64,000 bases of DNA from Coniella vitis (Eukaryota > Ascomycota > Sordariomycetes > Diaporthales > Schizoparmaceae). Positions 10,073-20,557 of the stretch are shown one piece after another. Positions within the stretch are counted from its first letter, which is position 1. Every line of letters starts with the position of its first letter. The notes below the pieces were generated by a model. It was not told the DNA's origin, made no database searches, and saw nothing but the letters and a program-made list of their open reading frames with translations. Made by a program: the position numbers and the translations under genes. Where the stretch lies: assembly GCA_011317545.1 (NCBI GenBank), contig WUJK01000006.1:310001-374000 (forward strand), in the 5' to 3' direction.

Positions 10073-11874
10073 TCACTCTGCAACAACACTCTTTCGTCTC
10101 CTGCGTGGCGACTTGCTTTTTGTTCGCAGGCCGGTGTCAAGTGCAACTTCTGAAGGGACGCGGGCGGCCGTCCTCTCTTTAGCCCTCTCCAGGAATCCCA
10201 TGTCGATCTCTCTTCTCCATGAGCAAATATCTGCAAACTCGCAGTGTGAGCATTTGTATGCCTCTTCTATATCCACCCCGCGTGCGGAACGTTCGCCCTT
10301 CCACCACTCCAGATACCCGTCCAGATATTGTGTGAGGACCTGGTCGTCCACAGCAAGACAGACCGTTCCAATCAGGCTGCCTTCGTCGCCTCGCAAGCGA
10401 TACTCGACAGACACAACACTACCTATGCTGTCTGCTCCTTCGGTAAATGTCAGGTTCAGCTCGTTACGAAGCAAAGGGATCCATTGTCGCAGTGTACGGT
10501 ATTTGGCGAGATCATGCGTATCAGGATTTGATGACACAGGCCCGTCTGTAGAGATGACTGAGTTTGAATGGTGAAATAGCTCGTTTTGCAGCTCTCCAAT
10601 TTGAGCAAGAAAAGCATCCGAAAACGGCGCGTCAACATCCAGGCCGTACCTCTGGAATATTTGCAAATAATCGAGCTTGTCTGCAGCCATATCAGACAGA
10701 AAGCGATGATACAGGTGAAGTTGCACCTTGGTTGGACGTATTGCCGCATCCTTGGGCAGATTTTTGGCTCCCCGGGTCTTGACGTCGGTCAAGTAGACCT
10801 TGGGTATTTTCTTTCGCCGAGTCCTCTTTGGTTTTGGCTGACTCGAGGGGAAAAAGTTTGTAATCTTTTCCTGGGAGCCGTCCTCGGCGCCGGTCTGGCT
10901 TTGCTGAGAACTTATCCATTCTTTTTCAAACTTGGGATCGGGGTTATCGTAGCTTAGATAGTCGATCAAGCCGTTGACAACATTGCCGTCAACAGCACCC
11001 CATACTTCAAACTCTCTTGTAGAGCCGGTATCGCGCAGTGTCCTAAGACCTTGAATAATGTTCCAGACCTTGAGGCCAAACGCATCCTCTCTCTTGGAAA
11101 CCTCGATTCGCACCGTCTCGTAGATCTGGTCCTCGAGCTTTTGGTGTACCCTGCTGCCTTGTTTCATGGCTACCGTCTGTGTCCTCCTCCCGCCAGGGAG
11201 GCGCGTCAGGGTGTACTCGTATTGCAGCTCACACCAAGCGCCTGAAGTTAAATCTGAGACGGAGAACGGCTTATTGGGGAATGTTCGGAATCGAAGTAGA
11301 GGCGGTCTCGAGTCGGCCGGAGCCTCTGGCTCTGGGTAAACGACCGCATCTTGAGTCTGTGGCATTGCTATTGCCGCGGCCATCGCAGAGTCCATACTAA
11401 ACACGTCTCTCGTCACTGGGACCTTGAGAGTCAGTCGAGAGTCAAAATGTGCTCTTGTAAATGCCCAGGGGCCGGTGTTCTAAGAGACCTACGATCCGGA
11501 TAGTGGACATCGTCCGTGGGGACGGCCGCATGTGAAGAGTCTGTCTGCGTCTTGCGCACAAACTCATCGACGCTGGCTGTCCTCGCAACGCCGACCAGAG
11601 CCGCCGGGGCCCTGCCGAGGCTGCTGTGCGGCAGACTGTCGGCATATTTTTGGGGTTGCGACTCGGGCGCAAAGCGTTGCACCAAGAGAGCACCAGCAGC
11701 AGCACCAGCAGGTGGGGGAGGAGGAGGAAGCGAGGAAGAGCGAGTAGTTGTTGGATCCACAGTAGCAGGATGTGAAGCGCGGTCGGCGAGCGAGGCGAGC
11801 AGCTTCTCTTCTTCGAGGGTCAAGTCGTAGCCAAAATCGTCGTCGGTGCTGTCGCCAGCCTCGACGGAGGCCAT
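10073..11874 (-). CDS. EXO5: Exonuclease V (EXO5/Dem1), Fe-S cluster single-strand DNA exonuclease
   Basis: Two exons, 11874-11493 and 11415-10073 (intron with GTAGGT donor, CAG acceptor, phase 1), 574 aa. Matches the EXO5 family: FSVSDLTSGAWCELQYEYTL places the first cluster cysteine at about Cys189, KQGSRVHQKLE follows, YLTDVKTRG is the PD-(D/E)XK core with its Asp and Lys, and the C-terminal CSHCEFADIC gives Cys516, Cys519 and Cys525 for the 4Fe-4S cluster. All four cluster cysteines are therefore present. The N-terminal 130 residues are Pro/Ala/Ser-rich and poorly conserved in this family. Yeast Dem1 is needed for mitochondrial genome stability, the human protein acts in the nucleus; location here is not decided. 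C-terminal basic stretch PRRRRKS could be a nuclear signal. Confidence 0.9.
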
Positions 11875-12778
11875 AGTGGCGGCTTGGAAAAAATCATGCC
11901 GCGACGCGACAACAGTGCGTGCACCAGCGCGTCATCGAGTCCTTGCGTGGTGGCGTCATGACTTGCCTTTTTGGCGAGTAATGGGGAGTCAGAGTGATGG
12001 TGTCGTTGCGGAATAGGGCATTGATGATTTGTCGAGGCGGGTTTACAGCGGGGGACTAGGCTGGCTGGCTGGGTGGCAAGGTAGCGATGCCGAGGCTTGA
12101 ATTATAGTGGTCGCATGAGCGTTGTTACAGTGCACGCCGCATGCCTGGAAATGTCGCTAACAACTTGGAGGAGCAATGTGTATGGCTTCCTTCCCTTTCA
12201 GAACGTCTTGTATTGTCCTTTGTAAGCAACGATTTCCATCCCCATTATCCATCAGTTCAGCTTCTCTTCCTTTCTCTTTCCTCTTTGTACTCAGAATGGC
12301 AAACCTTCAGCGTGTCTTCTCTCTCTCCCTGTGCTTGACAACCAGCCAATGGCAGATTTGCATACCTCAAGTGCTACGTTTACATAGTGGTATCGAGCGT
12401 GTCTCCCTCCAAGTCCGGGTGAAGTTTTGCTCAGCGTATTGATGAAATAAAATCGCGGCCCTATCTTCGCACACCTTCCGGTGTCATTCTTGACTCTCTT
12501 GCATTTCTGTGACCTGGCGAGAAGAGGCCAACGGTGGTTCAGATCTAAGATCCTACTTCTGGGACCCTTTATTACTACTCGTATTCGACCCTGCCGTTGG
12601 GTCTAATCTGTCCTTTCGCTTTAGGCAACCGCCATTTCTTGGGAGAGTCTCCATCTCTCGATGCACCCGAGGCACGTGATATCTGACTTGACTTCCGTCT
12701 CTGGCACCCCAAACACAGCACCCTTTTCCCAGTCCGTGTCTCAGCGTCTCGAACATCCCATACCACTGGACCGCCAGG
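11875..12778. other. Intergenic DNA between divergent genes
   Basis: About 900 bases between the EXO5 start (minus) and the F-box gene start (plus). CT-rich around 12190-12340. No exon supported; a minus-strand ORF over 12553-12936 overlaps the F-box gene and is rejected. Confidence 0.45.
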
Positions 12779-13426
12779 ATGGCCTCACTGTTGCGACATC
12801 GTTTGCATGAGCCCCTTGTTGCAGATGCTGACACCAGGCATCCCAACGACGACGGCGCTTCAGCCGACATGGACCATTCAGCAACCTCCTCGCCTTTCAT
12901 GAACCTGCCTCCCGAGATCCACGTTTTGATCAGCAAGGAGCTGATTTATCCCGATGCTCTTTCGCTTAAGCACACCAGCCGCCACTTTTACGATCTCGTC
13001 GACACGGGCGTCCGCCTCAAGGTGGCCTGGCTCATGCAGCGGCGCAATCTACGCCTGGACTGTCCGAATGACCGCAAATGTAATTTACGGTCTGACCTTG
13101 AATTCTGTAGCAGTGTCACGTATGATCTTGTTTCTTTCTCTTTCTCAATTCCCATTCATGACTTGCTCTACATTCTTTTTGTTGACATCTCCCGCAGTTT
13201 GTTGATACAAAGGCGGCGGAGACATTTTGAATGTGAATCCCGACCTGGCCTGGGGTGTCTTGTCCACAACACGCCACAGTGCGCTCACCGCAGAGACTGG
13301 AAGAAGAGATGGGCGTACAGGCGGCGGCAAATCACCTCGGACGGTTGGTGGATCTTGATGGCTGCTGTGCCTCTGTTGATGGCGTGGCTGTGGATGGCTG
13401 AGCTCGTGGCATGGTTGATGAGGTGA
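12779..13426 (+). CDS. Small F-box protein with C-terminal hydrophobic segment
   Basis: Two exons, 12779-13119 and 13198-13426, 189 aa. An F-box-like stretch lies at about residues 40-75 (FMNLPPEIHVLISKELIYPD, then LSLKHTSRHFYDLV), which in other proteins binds Skp1 in SCF ubiquitin ligases. A Cys pattern follows (CPNDRKC, LEFC, FECES, GLGCL, PQC) that might bind metal. The C-terminus (WWILMAAVPLLMAWLWM) could be a membrane segment. The intron has a GTATGA donor and CCCGCAG acceptor and is exactly 78 bases without a stop, so unspliced RNA still codes, for 215 aa. I prefer the spliced form because the conserved-looking sequence runs across the junction. Confidence 0.65.
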   Translation: MASLLRHRLHEPLVADADTRHPNDDGASADMDHSATSSPFMNLPPEIHVLISKELIYPDALSLKHTSRHFYDLVDTGVRLKVAWLMQRRNLRLDCPNDRKCNLRSDLEFCSSVTYDLVSFSFSIPIHDLLYILFVDISRSLLIQRRRRHFECESRPGLGCLVHNTPQCAHRRDWKKRWAYRRRQITSDGWWILMAAVPLLMAWLWMAELVAWLMR

Positions 13427-13756
13427 ATATGGGGTGCACAAAGACTCCAGCATGGTCTGAGCATGCGATCACTGTTTTCTTGATATGTACTGAAGCGTTT
13501 TGCTTGTTGAAGCGTTCTCGGCTCTTTTTCCTTCAGTTAAACACGCTCGAATTATCACAGCTGCCTAGGGATCCAAGAAGCAGAAGCATGGCAGACACGA
13601 TACGTATGCTATGAAGCGCCGTGCCGGTCACCCCTGTAAGGACTTGTGATGTCGGCTAGTAAAACATGCTCCTTACACTACTCCTAGTGGAGCTCAGTCC
13701 TGTCCATTCAATCTACCTTTCCCAATACCTCCTTGAGCCCATAGCCGGCAAGAAAA
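13427..13756. other. Short convergent intergenic DNA
   Basis: 330 bases between two convergent genes; nothing recognised. Confidence 0.4.
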
Positions 13757-14701
13757 TCATCGTAACAGAAACACAGCGGGCCAAAGTATTAGCAGCGTCG
13801 GCCACGCCTGAAACCACCATTTTCCTTGAAGCTCAAGGAGGCTGGCCGCGGAAGAACCTCCATTGGATGCTCTGGTAGCCGCTGGCGCGTCCTTGCCAGT
13901 CGGGGTAGTGCTCGACAAGCCGGGCATCGAGGACGACGAGTAGGTGGCCGAGGCCGTCTCGGTCTGGGTGCTGTCAGTGACAGTTGTGGTCAAAGTCAAA
14001 CACACAGTGGTGCTCGTCTCAGCGGTACTCACGACGGCTGTAACGCGTGTACCAGAGATTATCATGGCCGTCAGAGTAGCGCGCGAATGAGGAAACGAAG
14101 TTATTGTGAAAGGCTGGGAAAATCGATTGCAAGAAGAAGAAGAAGAAGAAGAAGAAGAAGAAGAAGAAGAAGAAGAGGTAGGAGACGACGACGGTGAGGC
14201 AGCAGCCAGGGAAAAGGCCGTCTGGTACTCGTATGCGAGACCTGCAGGCTCACAAATAGTGCCCTCTGCGCAGTCCATTTGCTCGCTCCAAAGCCCTGAG
14301 GCGCAGCGTTGAAAGGTCGATGTCATGCAGAACCATGCGCCTTCTTCTGAGTTAGGGCATGCTGAGCCGACGACCATGGCGCTGAGGCCGCGGGGCGACT
14401 CTTCGTGCCGGTTCTGAGTCCGTGTCTGTTCCTGTTTCTTGGTATTGCTTTGCGTAGCGGCAGGAACATCGCCGTTGGCCATGGTGCTCGCAAAGTTGGC
14501 GGTGTGCGTGTTCTTGGTAAATTGGAGGTGATCTGTGTTGGCAGCGGTATTATTGAGGAGAATCGTGCCAGAAGTCAAGGTGGAGGAGAGACTGGTCACA
14601 GTCAGCGACGAGGAGGCGGAAATCGTGGCTGTCGAGAGGATCTGCATTGCGACGGCCATCGTAAGCAAAAGCATGCTCGAGAAGATGTTGGCGGTCTTCA
14701 T
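13757..14701 (-). CDS. Secreted, probably GPI-anchored Ser/Thr-rich protein with a CBM19-like Cys module
   Basis: One exon, 314 aa. N-terminal signal peptide (MKTANIFSSMLLLTMAVAMQ). A compact cysteine module at about residues 112-153 (GSACPNSEEGAWFC, then FQRCASGLWSE, CAEGTICEPAG) with Cys115, 125, 133, 144 and 150 resembles the chitin-binding CBM19 pattern seen at the end of fungal chitinases. It is followed by about 15 Ser from a TCT (AAG on the plus strand) microsatellite, a Thr/Ser-rich stalk, and a C-terminal small-residue plus hydrophobic tail (NGGSSAAS ... WPTLLILWPAVFLLR) typical of a GPI signal. Likely a cell-wall or plasma-membrane surface protein; carbohydrate binding is inferred from the pattern only. 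Confidence 0.7.
   Translation of the reverse strand: MKTANIFSSMLLLTMAVAMQILSTATISASSSLTVTSLSSTLTSGTILLNNTAANTDHLQFTKNTHTANFASTMANGDVPAATQSNTKKQEQTRTQNRHEESPRGLSAMVVGSACPNSEEGAWFCMTSTFQRCASGLWSEQMDCAEGTICEPAGLAYEYQTAFSLAAASPSSSPTSSSSSSSSSSSSSSSCNRFSQPFTITSFPHSRATLTAMIISGTRVTAVVSTAETSTTVCLTLTTTVTDSTQTETASATYSSSSMPGLSSTTPTGKDAPAATRASNGGSSAASLLELQGKWWFQAWPTLLILWPAVFLLR
14130..14176 (+). repeat. (AAG)n microsatellite coding poly-Ser on the minus strand
   Basis: About 15 AAG units in a row inside the GPI-protein gene, read as TCT Ser codons on the coding strand. Likely to vary in length between strains. Confidence 0.9.
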
Positions 14702-15903
14702 CTTGGCGAGTCACGAATGATTGGTTGATCTTGGAAGATCAAGCTTGTCTGAGATGGACGGCGTGAACAAATTGCTTTCGTGAGGGACGGCGGTCGGATA
14801 AATGAAGTGGGGAGGTTGGGTCTCGAAGGTTGACGAGGAGAAGTAGCTATTCACAATTCCACTTCGTTTGTGATGTCTGAAAAACGTGAAGAAAGAAGCC
14901 TGCCTGTGACGGCGTGTTGGTACTGACAAGGCACGTACACGTGTAACGAATAGTAGCACTGTCGAAGTCCCGAGTCTGGTGCTCAAGTTTGTCTGCCTAT
15001 TCTGAGACCTACCAAGTAGAAGTCTTCTCTGGCTAGAATGTTTCTTCCTCGGCGGTGAACAGTAATCTCAGGATCTATACTGGTCAAGGTAGTGAGCATT
15101 GAGGCGACCACTTTCCACGACGCTCTGGTCCCCCCCCCCTTTTCGAGCCTGCAACATAGTAATTATGTAGCAACCTGATTGTTTTCAGGATTTGCTGCAT
15201 AGAAGAGTTGTTATGGCTCAGACAATATAGCGAATTCTTCATCTTCACAATATCTTTACCCATCTTCGACTTGCACAATACAAGAAAACGCATTGAAATG
15301 TCCCTCATGATAGTTCATTTGTAGTATCACGTGGGCTCGCACAATCAAAGCAGTCACTCACTATAGTTCTTCAGCTTTCTTGGGTGGACCTTGAAGCCGT
15401 TTAACAGTCCCCTGAAGAGCGAAGCAGAATTGTTTCCTCATATAATGTTTCTTCATTACGTGCGTTACTGTATGTACAGCTCAGCAGCAGCGCCTGTTTA
15501 AAAGAGAAATGTATAGCAATGGGATGCCAAGCAGAGTATACGCCCCCAATCACTCGGTAGAGGCCCTGAGCCTTGGGCGGGAGTGAGACATGGACAATCA
15601 ACAGCCTCCAGCTCTATCTGGTAACAGCCATAGATCAATAAGACTTCCTCGAGCATACTTTTTGAACCGGTTTGGAAGACTTCGTCGTGTCAAGGGCACT
15701 CAAGTGTGTATCTCAAACTGTTAAGAGGTGACGCTTACAGACACAGCGCTTAGAACACGTATCGGACATCGCCTTGTGGAACATTTTTGCCACTCTTCTC
15801 TTCCATTTCAATTACTGCACTAAGTTGGCCTGGGTAGCATAGCATGCTTCTTCTTTGGTAAACTTAGTAATTGCTGTGAAAACCTCCAGGAGCCGTTCGG
15901 GAC
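14702..15903. other. Intergenic DNA
   Basis: About 1.2 kb with no supported gene. Holds a C10 run at 15130-15139 and a one-mismatch copy (AACATAGTA, 15153-15161) of the recurrent TACATAGTA motif. Confidence 0.45.
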
Positions 15904-17911
15904 TCATGCTTCCGAGGTAGAGCTACCGGAAGCACGCCGCTGCAGTAGACAGTGCTGCCCCCACTTCCGCTGGAACTTTTCCGGCACAAAGGTCCAAGCA
16001 GGGACATATATTGTCCTTGGGATGAGACCCGTGTTTGACGCATCCAGAAAAGGAAGACATTTGACCACTTCCCAGTTCTCCGTATCGGTAATGTAGTCGG
16101 GCTCGTTGGGAGGCAGTGCCAGGCCTTTCTCGGCGTTGACAGGGTATGTCGTATCGACCAAGAAGTCGCATCGACTGATATCTGTATACTTGGACAGATC
16201 TTCCTCGTTGCGGTCGTTCATGCCGCCCGGTATGAGCCACGTGCCAGCAAAGAAACCATGTCCCTCAGAACGGTGTTGGAATTCACCAGGAAGAAGACCA
16301 CGGAACTCGGAGCGGATGAACTTGGCCTGCATTCCACGGGGCAGAAAGTAAGATGTAGGGAACCGGTACCACTCTTTTCCATAGCAGACAAAATCGCCAT
16401 CTCTCCCAACAGCACCAATTTCTCCGCCACGAACTCCAGCCCCAAGAGGCTCGTATAGCGACAACGGCGCGCCATAAGCCGTGTAGACTCCGATGGTGCG
16501 AAGAAGTGTTATAGTGAGGACGAGCAGGAATGGCACAACAACCGCCCCAAGCAGTCTGATCTTGGCGGGAATTTTCCCAATCACCGTCTTGCGACTCACA
16601 TGGCCAAGGAAGGCAAGAAGGATATGAGCAGAGACAGCCGCATTGAGAGCCAGGAAAGGATAGGCCGGGAACATGAAGCGCTCCTCCTTGTGCGGCTGCA
16701 GGGTGAAAAGACCGAACCAGATGTAGAATGGCGAGAGAAAAACAATCGTACGCAGGCCAGACGTAAATCCGCGACCCGATGGCGCGAAAAGTTTTTGCAG
16801 AACAAAGAGTGGCAGAGACCCGAGCGCGAGTAAAAACCAGAGGTTGAAATTGAGCGTCAGGTTCTTGAAATAGAAAGTCCAGGGTTCGGTGCCGTAGAGG
16901 TCAGGGCCGCCGCCTTTGGAAAACACATTATACTTGACGATGTTCCAGGCCACGACAATACCCAACTTCTTGTAGAAGTAAGAGTTGGTGAGTGAATCGA
17001 CGCCCTTGTTTCGTTAGTACTCAATATCAGTTTGTAACAAGAGGCTGAACTAACAAGTATGAGTAGAGCTATGGCACCGCCCTGTAATACGCGCCTCAAG
17101 GCGAACGAGAAGCGAGCAGAATCGCGGATGCTCATAGCCATGAACAAGGCTTCCTCCAACAAGAAAGGCGCGCACAAGAACATGGCAAAGGGCCAGCCGA
17201 TAATGCCGCCAGCAGCAAACCATGCAATTCCAGCCGCTGTCCGAGGGCCTGCGTTCCAAGTCATGAAAGCGGCAGCACCCAGCATACCAGTATACATGGC
17301 GAAGCTTGAGGGAATGTAGGCGGTGCTGGCGTGGAAGTTGCCCGCGCTTAAGACGGTGGCCAAAACGTATAAGGCACCAATCCGGGGGTGGATCGTGAGA
17401 CTGATGGCTCGGTACAGTATGGTCTGGGACAGGGCACAGACAGCTGCCAGGACATAACGGACAAAGAAAAATTCACCTAGCTATCCTGATCCATCAGCTT
17501 TCCGCTTTCTCGGACCGAAGGAACATAACATTGCATACCTTGGTGGCCTGGGGAAGAAAACGGCGGATCACGCTCAGCAGTGCATGAGGCACAATGTACA
17601 GCCAATCTCGAATGCCATATTCAGGTGACCACTCCCAGGTCTGGAGACCGTAGCTGTGGGAGAGGTAGTGTGTTGGCTCCCAGAAATTGAATGTCTCATC
17701 GCAGTCCTGGATGGGGTTGAACAAGGCTGCAAGCAATGCCACAGCAAGGAACACTCCGAGCACATAGATGGGCTCTACCACAAAGAGGCTTGGGCGCCTA
17801 TCGAATTGATCAGTCAGCAAAGCCGTCGTATCTGTCGATTGTTAGCATGGCTTACCTTTTCATTGCATGAGCCGCCTCAGGATGCACATATTGGTGCTCT
17901 GGAGGAGCCAT
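15904..17911 (-). CDS. ALG9: ALG9 alpha-1,2-mannosyltransferase of the N-glycan lipid precursor
   Basis: Four exons on the minus strand: 17911-17856, 17797-17539, 17480-17055, 17004-15904; donors GTAAGC, GTATGC, GTTAGT and all phases agree, giving 613 aa. GT22 family, ER membrane: it adds alpha-1,2 mannoses to the dolichol-linked oligosaccharide from dolichyl-phosphate-mannose. The first luminal loop after a hydrophobic helix carries the family's Asp-Glu (DCDETFNFWEP, Asp52-Glu53); the later HKEERFMFP (about residues 352-360) is the hallmark GT22 motif, and the luminal tail has FVCYGKEWYRFPTSYFLP, matching ALG9 rather than ALG12 or PIG-B. Many hydrophobic segments in between fit a multi-span protein. 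Length is normal for the family. Confidence 0.93.
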
Positions 17912-18517
17912 GGCCGTGTACAACGACAGAAACTGGATGGGCTTGATTATAACAACAGCTCGATGTCGCTTAGCAGTGTGATGGTTCTCAGGGCTCGACT
18001 TAATGGTGATGGGAAAGCAAGCGCATTGCGATCTGCTTCTTTGCAAATCGCCCAGAGTGTTTGTTAGTCGACGTCTCACCACAAAATAGTGGCAGCAACA
18101 GCTTCACAAAATGTGTCCAATGATTTGATCCCTGTCTGTCAACGTCACTGCCAAATGTGCCTGTCCCTGCGTGCTGCGGCTTATCGAGTCCTTATCGATT
18201 ACACCCGATCATAGGCGGCCCCAGAAAAAAGTTCAGGGAAGCCCAGGGACTTTCCCCCATTTATTATCTTGCAATAACTGGCTCGCTCTCATGCATTTTT
18301 TTTCTTCGAGCCTATTATACAGCATTAGTTCTTCCCTCGAAAATTTTTGGACTTTGGACATATTCTGTCGTCTATCCTCCTTTCAGGTTTTACTCCTCTA
18401 TCGACGATACGAGACTCAAGCACAGCTTCTCGACTTGTGGAACTGCTTATCACTGTCTCGAACGCAATCTTGAATAACCATTTACCGAACAAAGGATTAC
18501 CCAAAAAGCCTTCTTGT
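17912..18517. promoter_or_regulatory. Divergent interval between ALG9 and NAF1
   Basis: About 600 bases shared as upstream region by ALG9 (minus) and NAF1 (plus). Contains the in-frame but unlikely upstream Met of NAF1 at 18347. Confidence 0.4.
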
Positions 18518-20341
18518 ATGAACATGAATTCCAACACTGCCATCCCCGGCCTCGGCCGATTAAATGCCAGTGATACTCCTCTGGATACGAACGGCGCAAG
18601 CGAACAGATCAACCCACCCATCACGGCGGAAGCGACTGCAGACACGGAAATGACCAACATCGAATCCGAGCGTCACGATGCCCAGCTCGTGCCAGAAGAG
18701 AAGACAAGAGTCTTTGAAGAGATCCCAGCAGTCGACACTCAGATACACAAGCACAACACTGTCGAAGAGCCACACGGCGAGCCACGAAGCAGTACAAATG
18801 AAGGGGAGGATGTGACTATGCAGCAAAATAACCACGAGGGTGCTACGACCGAATTGAATATCCTCGACACTGCGGTACAGAACCAAGACAGCCACATGAC
18901 TGGCTCTGAAGATTCCATGGCGCAAGCCTCGGGTGAGGCCGAGTCTCAGCCCGGATCTCCAAGAGTAACAGATGCATTGGAGGCGGCTTTGGACGGCCTC
19001 CTCGGGCCTGCGGAGGAGATCTCTGCAGAAGAGCCCACCCAGGTTGACGCCGAACAACTTGCGAGTACGCAACCTCAGGAACAGCCGGTGCCTAACCCTA
19101 CAAATGGCGAGGGTGAGGCTGCTGAACATCCAGAGTGGGAAGTGGATTCTTCACCCTACGAATCCTCAAGCTCGGATAGCTCCAATGACAGTTCTGACGA
19201 CGAGTCGGATGTCGAAGAATCAAATTTAGGTATCGAGGAAACAGCGCGCCTCCTGATGGAAGCCGATGGCGGCAGCGACGATGAAATGGACGGTGCCCGA
19301 GCAGCGAAACAGGCCGCGGGTGTGCGCACTAAGAATGAGCAACCCGACGAACCTGCGCCAAAGCCTAACATCACTATCCAGCCTGAAGAGTCCATTGTAC
19401 CCCTTGGAATAGTACAACACATTGTCGAGGGTACCCAGGTTGTTATTGAAGGTCTTCAAAGTGGCCCAGGCGTCATCATTGTTGACCTGGGTACCCCGCT
19501 CTGCAAAGAAGACCGGACAGTCATTGGGACTGTCCACGATACCATTGCGACTGTCCACAAGCCAATGTACATTCTCAAGTTCAAGAGCGAGGACGAGGCC
19601 AAGGAGGCTGGGCTAGAAAGAGGAAGCCAGATCTGGTATCCCAAGTCCCTCGCCAACTTTGTGTTCCCCGCACAACTTCGGCAAGAAAAGGGCTCAGACG
19701 CCAGTAACCTACACGACGAGGAAGTAGGCCCAGACGAGGTTGAATACTCGGACGACGAGCAAGAACAAGCACACAAGCGGGAAAAGAAGAACCGCAAGCG
19801 AGGCAAAAACAAACCCAACAAAGGCGGCGACAACGACATGCGTGCCACCCAAAGCAACGGCGACGGCAATCTGCGGTACGATGAGGACGACGATGGTCCA
19901 TACAAGCCTCTATCGCGACCAGCAAACTTCGGTATGGGACTTCCGCCCATGCCGACGCCTGGAGCAGCAGGCTTCTCTGCTGGAAACAACAGCCGCAGCG
20001 GCCAGCACCAAGGTCGTCATGGAGAGTTCCGTGGACGTGGAGGCCGCGGAAGAGGCTTCAACGGACGAGGCAGAGGAGGTCAAGGACACAGCAATCACAG
20101 TCACAGTCACCACCAGACTGTCTCACAGCCGCAGAACAACTTCCAACCACCTGCCCCCTTTGCTGCTAACCCACCTCCTGTGCCAGGCCAGTGGCCTTTC
20201 CCTATGCCTCCCATGCCTCAATTTACTGGCGTTGCGCCCAGCGCAGGGTATGCATTGCCCACCTGGGGAGGAAACCAGGCTGCGCCCTTTCCATTCCCGC
20301 CCGTGCCGCCAGTTGCCAATTGGCAAAACGCAGCACAGCAA

Positions 20342-20373
<32 letters not shown>

Positions 20374-20557
20374 ACCGCAACCCCCACAGCAGGCAAGCTA
20401 CGCGCCGCAAACGGGAGGATACAGCGTGCCAAACCCTTACCTTCCTCATGGGGCTGCGAATGGCTCTGCACCAGCGCCAAATGGCTACCAGTACCCCAAC
20501 CACTACAACAGTAGCGGCCAAGGTCAGGACGGACAGTCACAGCATCGTTGGGCATAG
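18518..20557 (+). CDS. NAF1: NAF1, assembly factor of H/ACA snoRNPs
   Basis: One exon, 679 aa from the ATG at 18518 (MNMNSNTAIPGLG). The frame extends to an ATG at 18347, but the added 57 residues look like untranslated leader. Layout: long acidic N-terminus ending in SSSDSSNDSSDDESDVEES; a Gar1/Naf1 beta-barrel at about residues 285-385 (VPLGIVQHIVEGTQVVIEGL, IVDLGTPLCKEDRTVIGTVHD, VHKPMYILKF); a basic patch (KREKKNRKRGKNKPNKGG); RG-rich GRGGRGRGFNGRGRGG at about 505-525; then a Pro/Gln-rich tail with a poly-Gln run. In yeast Naf1 binds Cbf5 and is exchanged for Gar1 during snoRNP maturation in the nucleus. The Gar1-like domain and the acid/basic flanks support NAF1 over GAR1. Confidence 0.92.
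20331..20376 (+). repeat. CAG/CAA repeat coding poly-Gln in NAF1
   Basis: About 15 Gln codons, mixed CAG and CAA, in the low-complexity tail of NAF1. Confidence 0.85.

Noticed and set aside
12553..12936. 127-codon minus-strand ORF
   Set aside because: Overlaps the F-box gene start; no domain or start context.
18347..18517. Upstream in-frame start for NAF1
   Set aside because: The added 57 residues are not conserved-looking and follow a leader-like composition; ATG 18518 starts the acidic NAF1 N-terminus.
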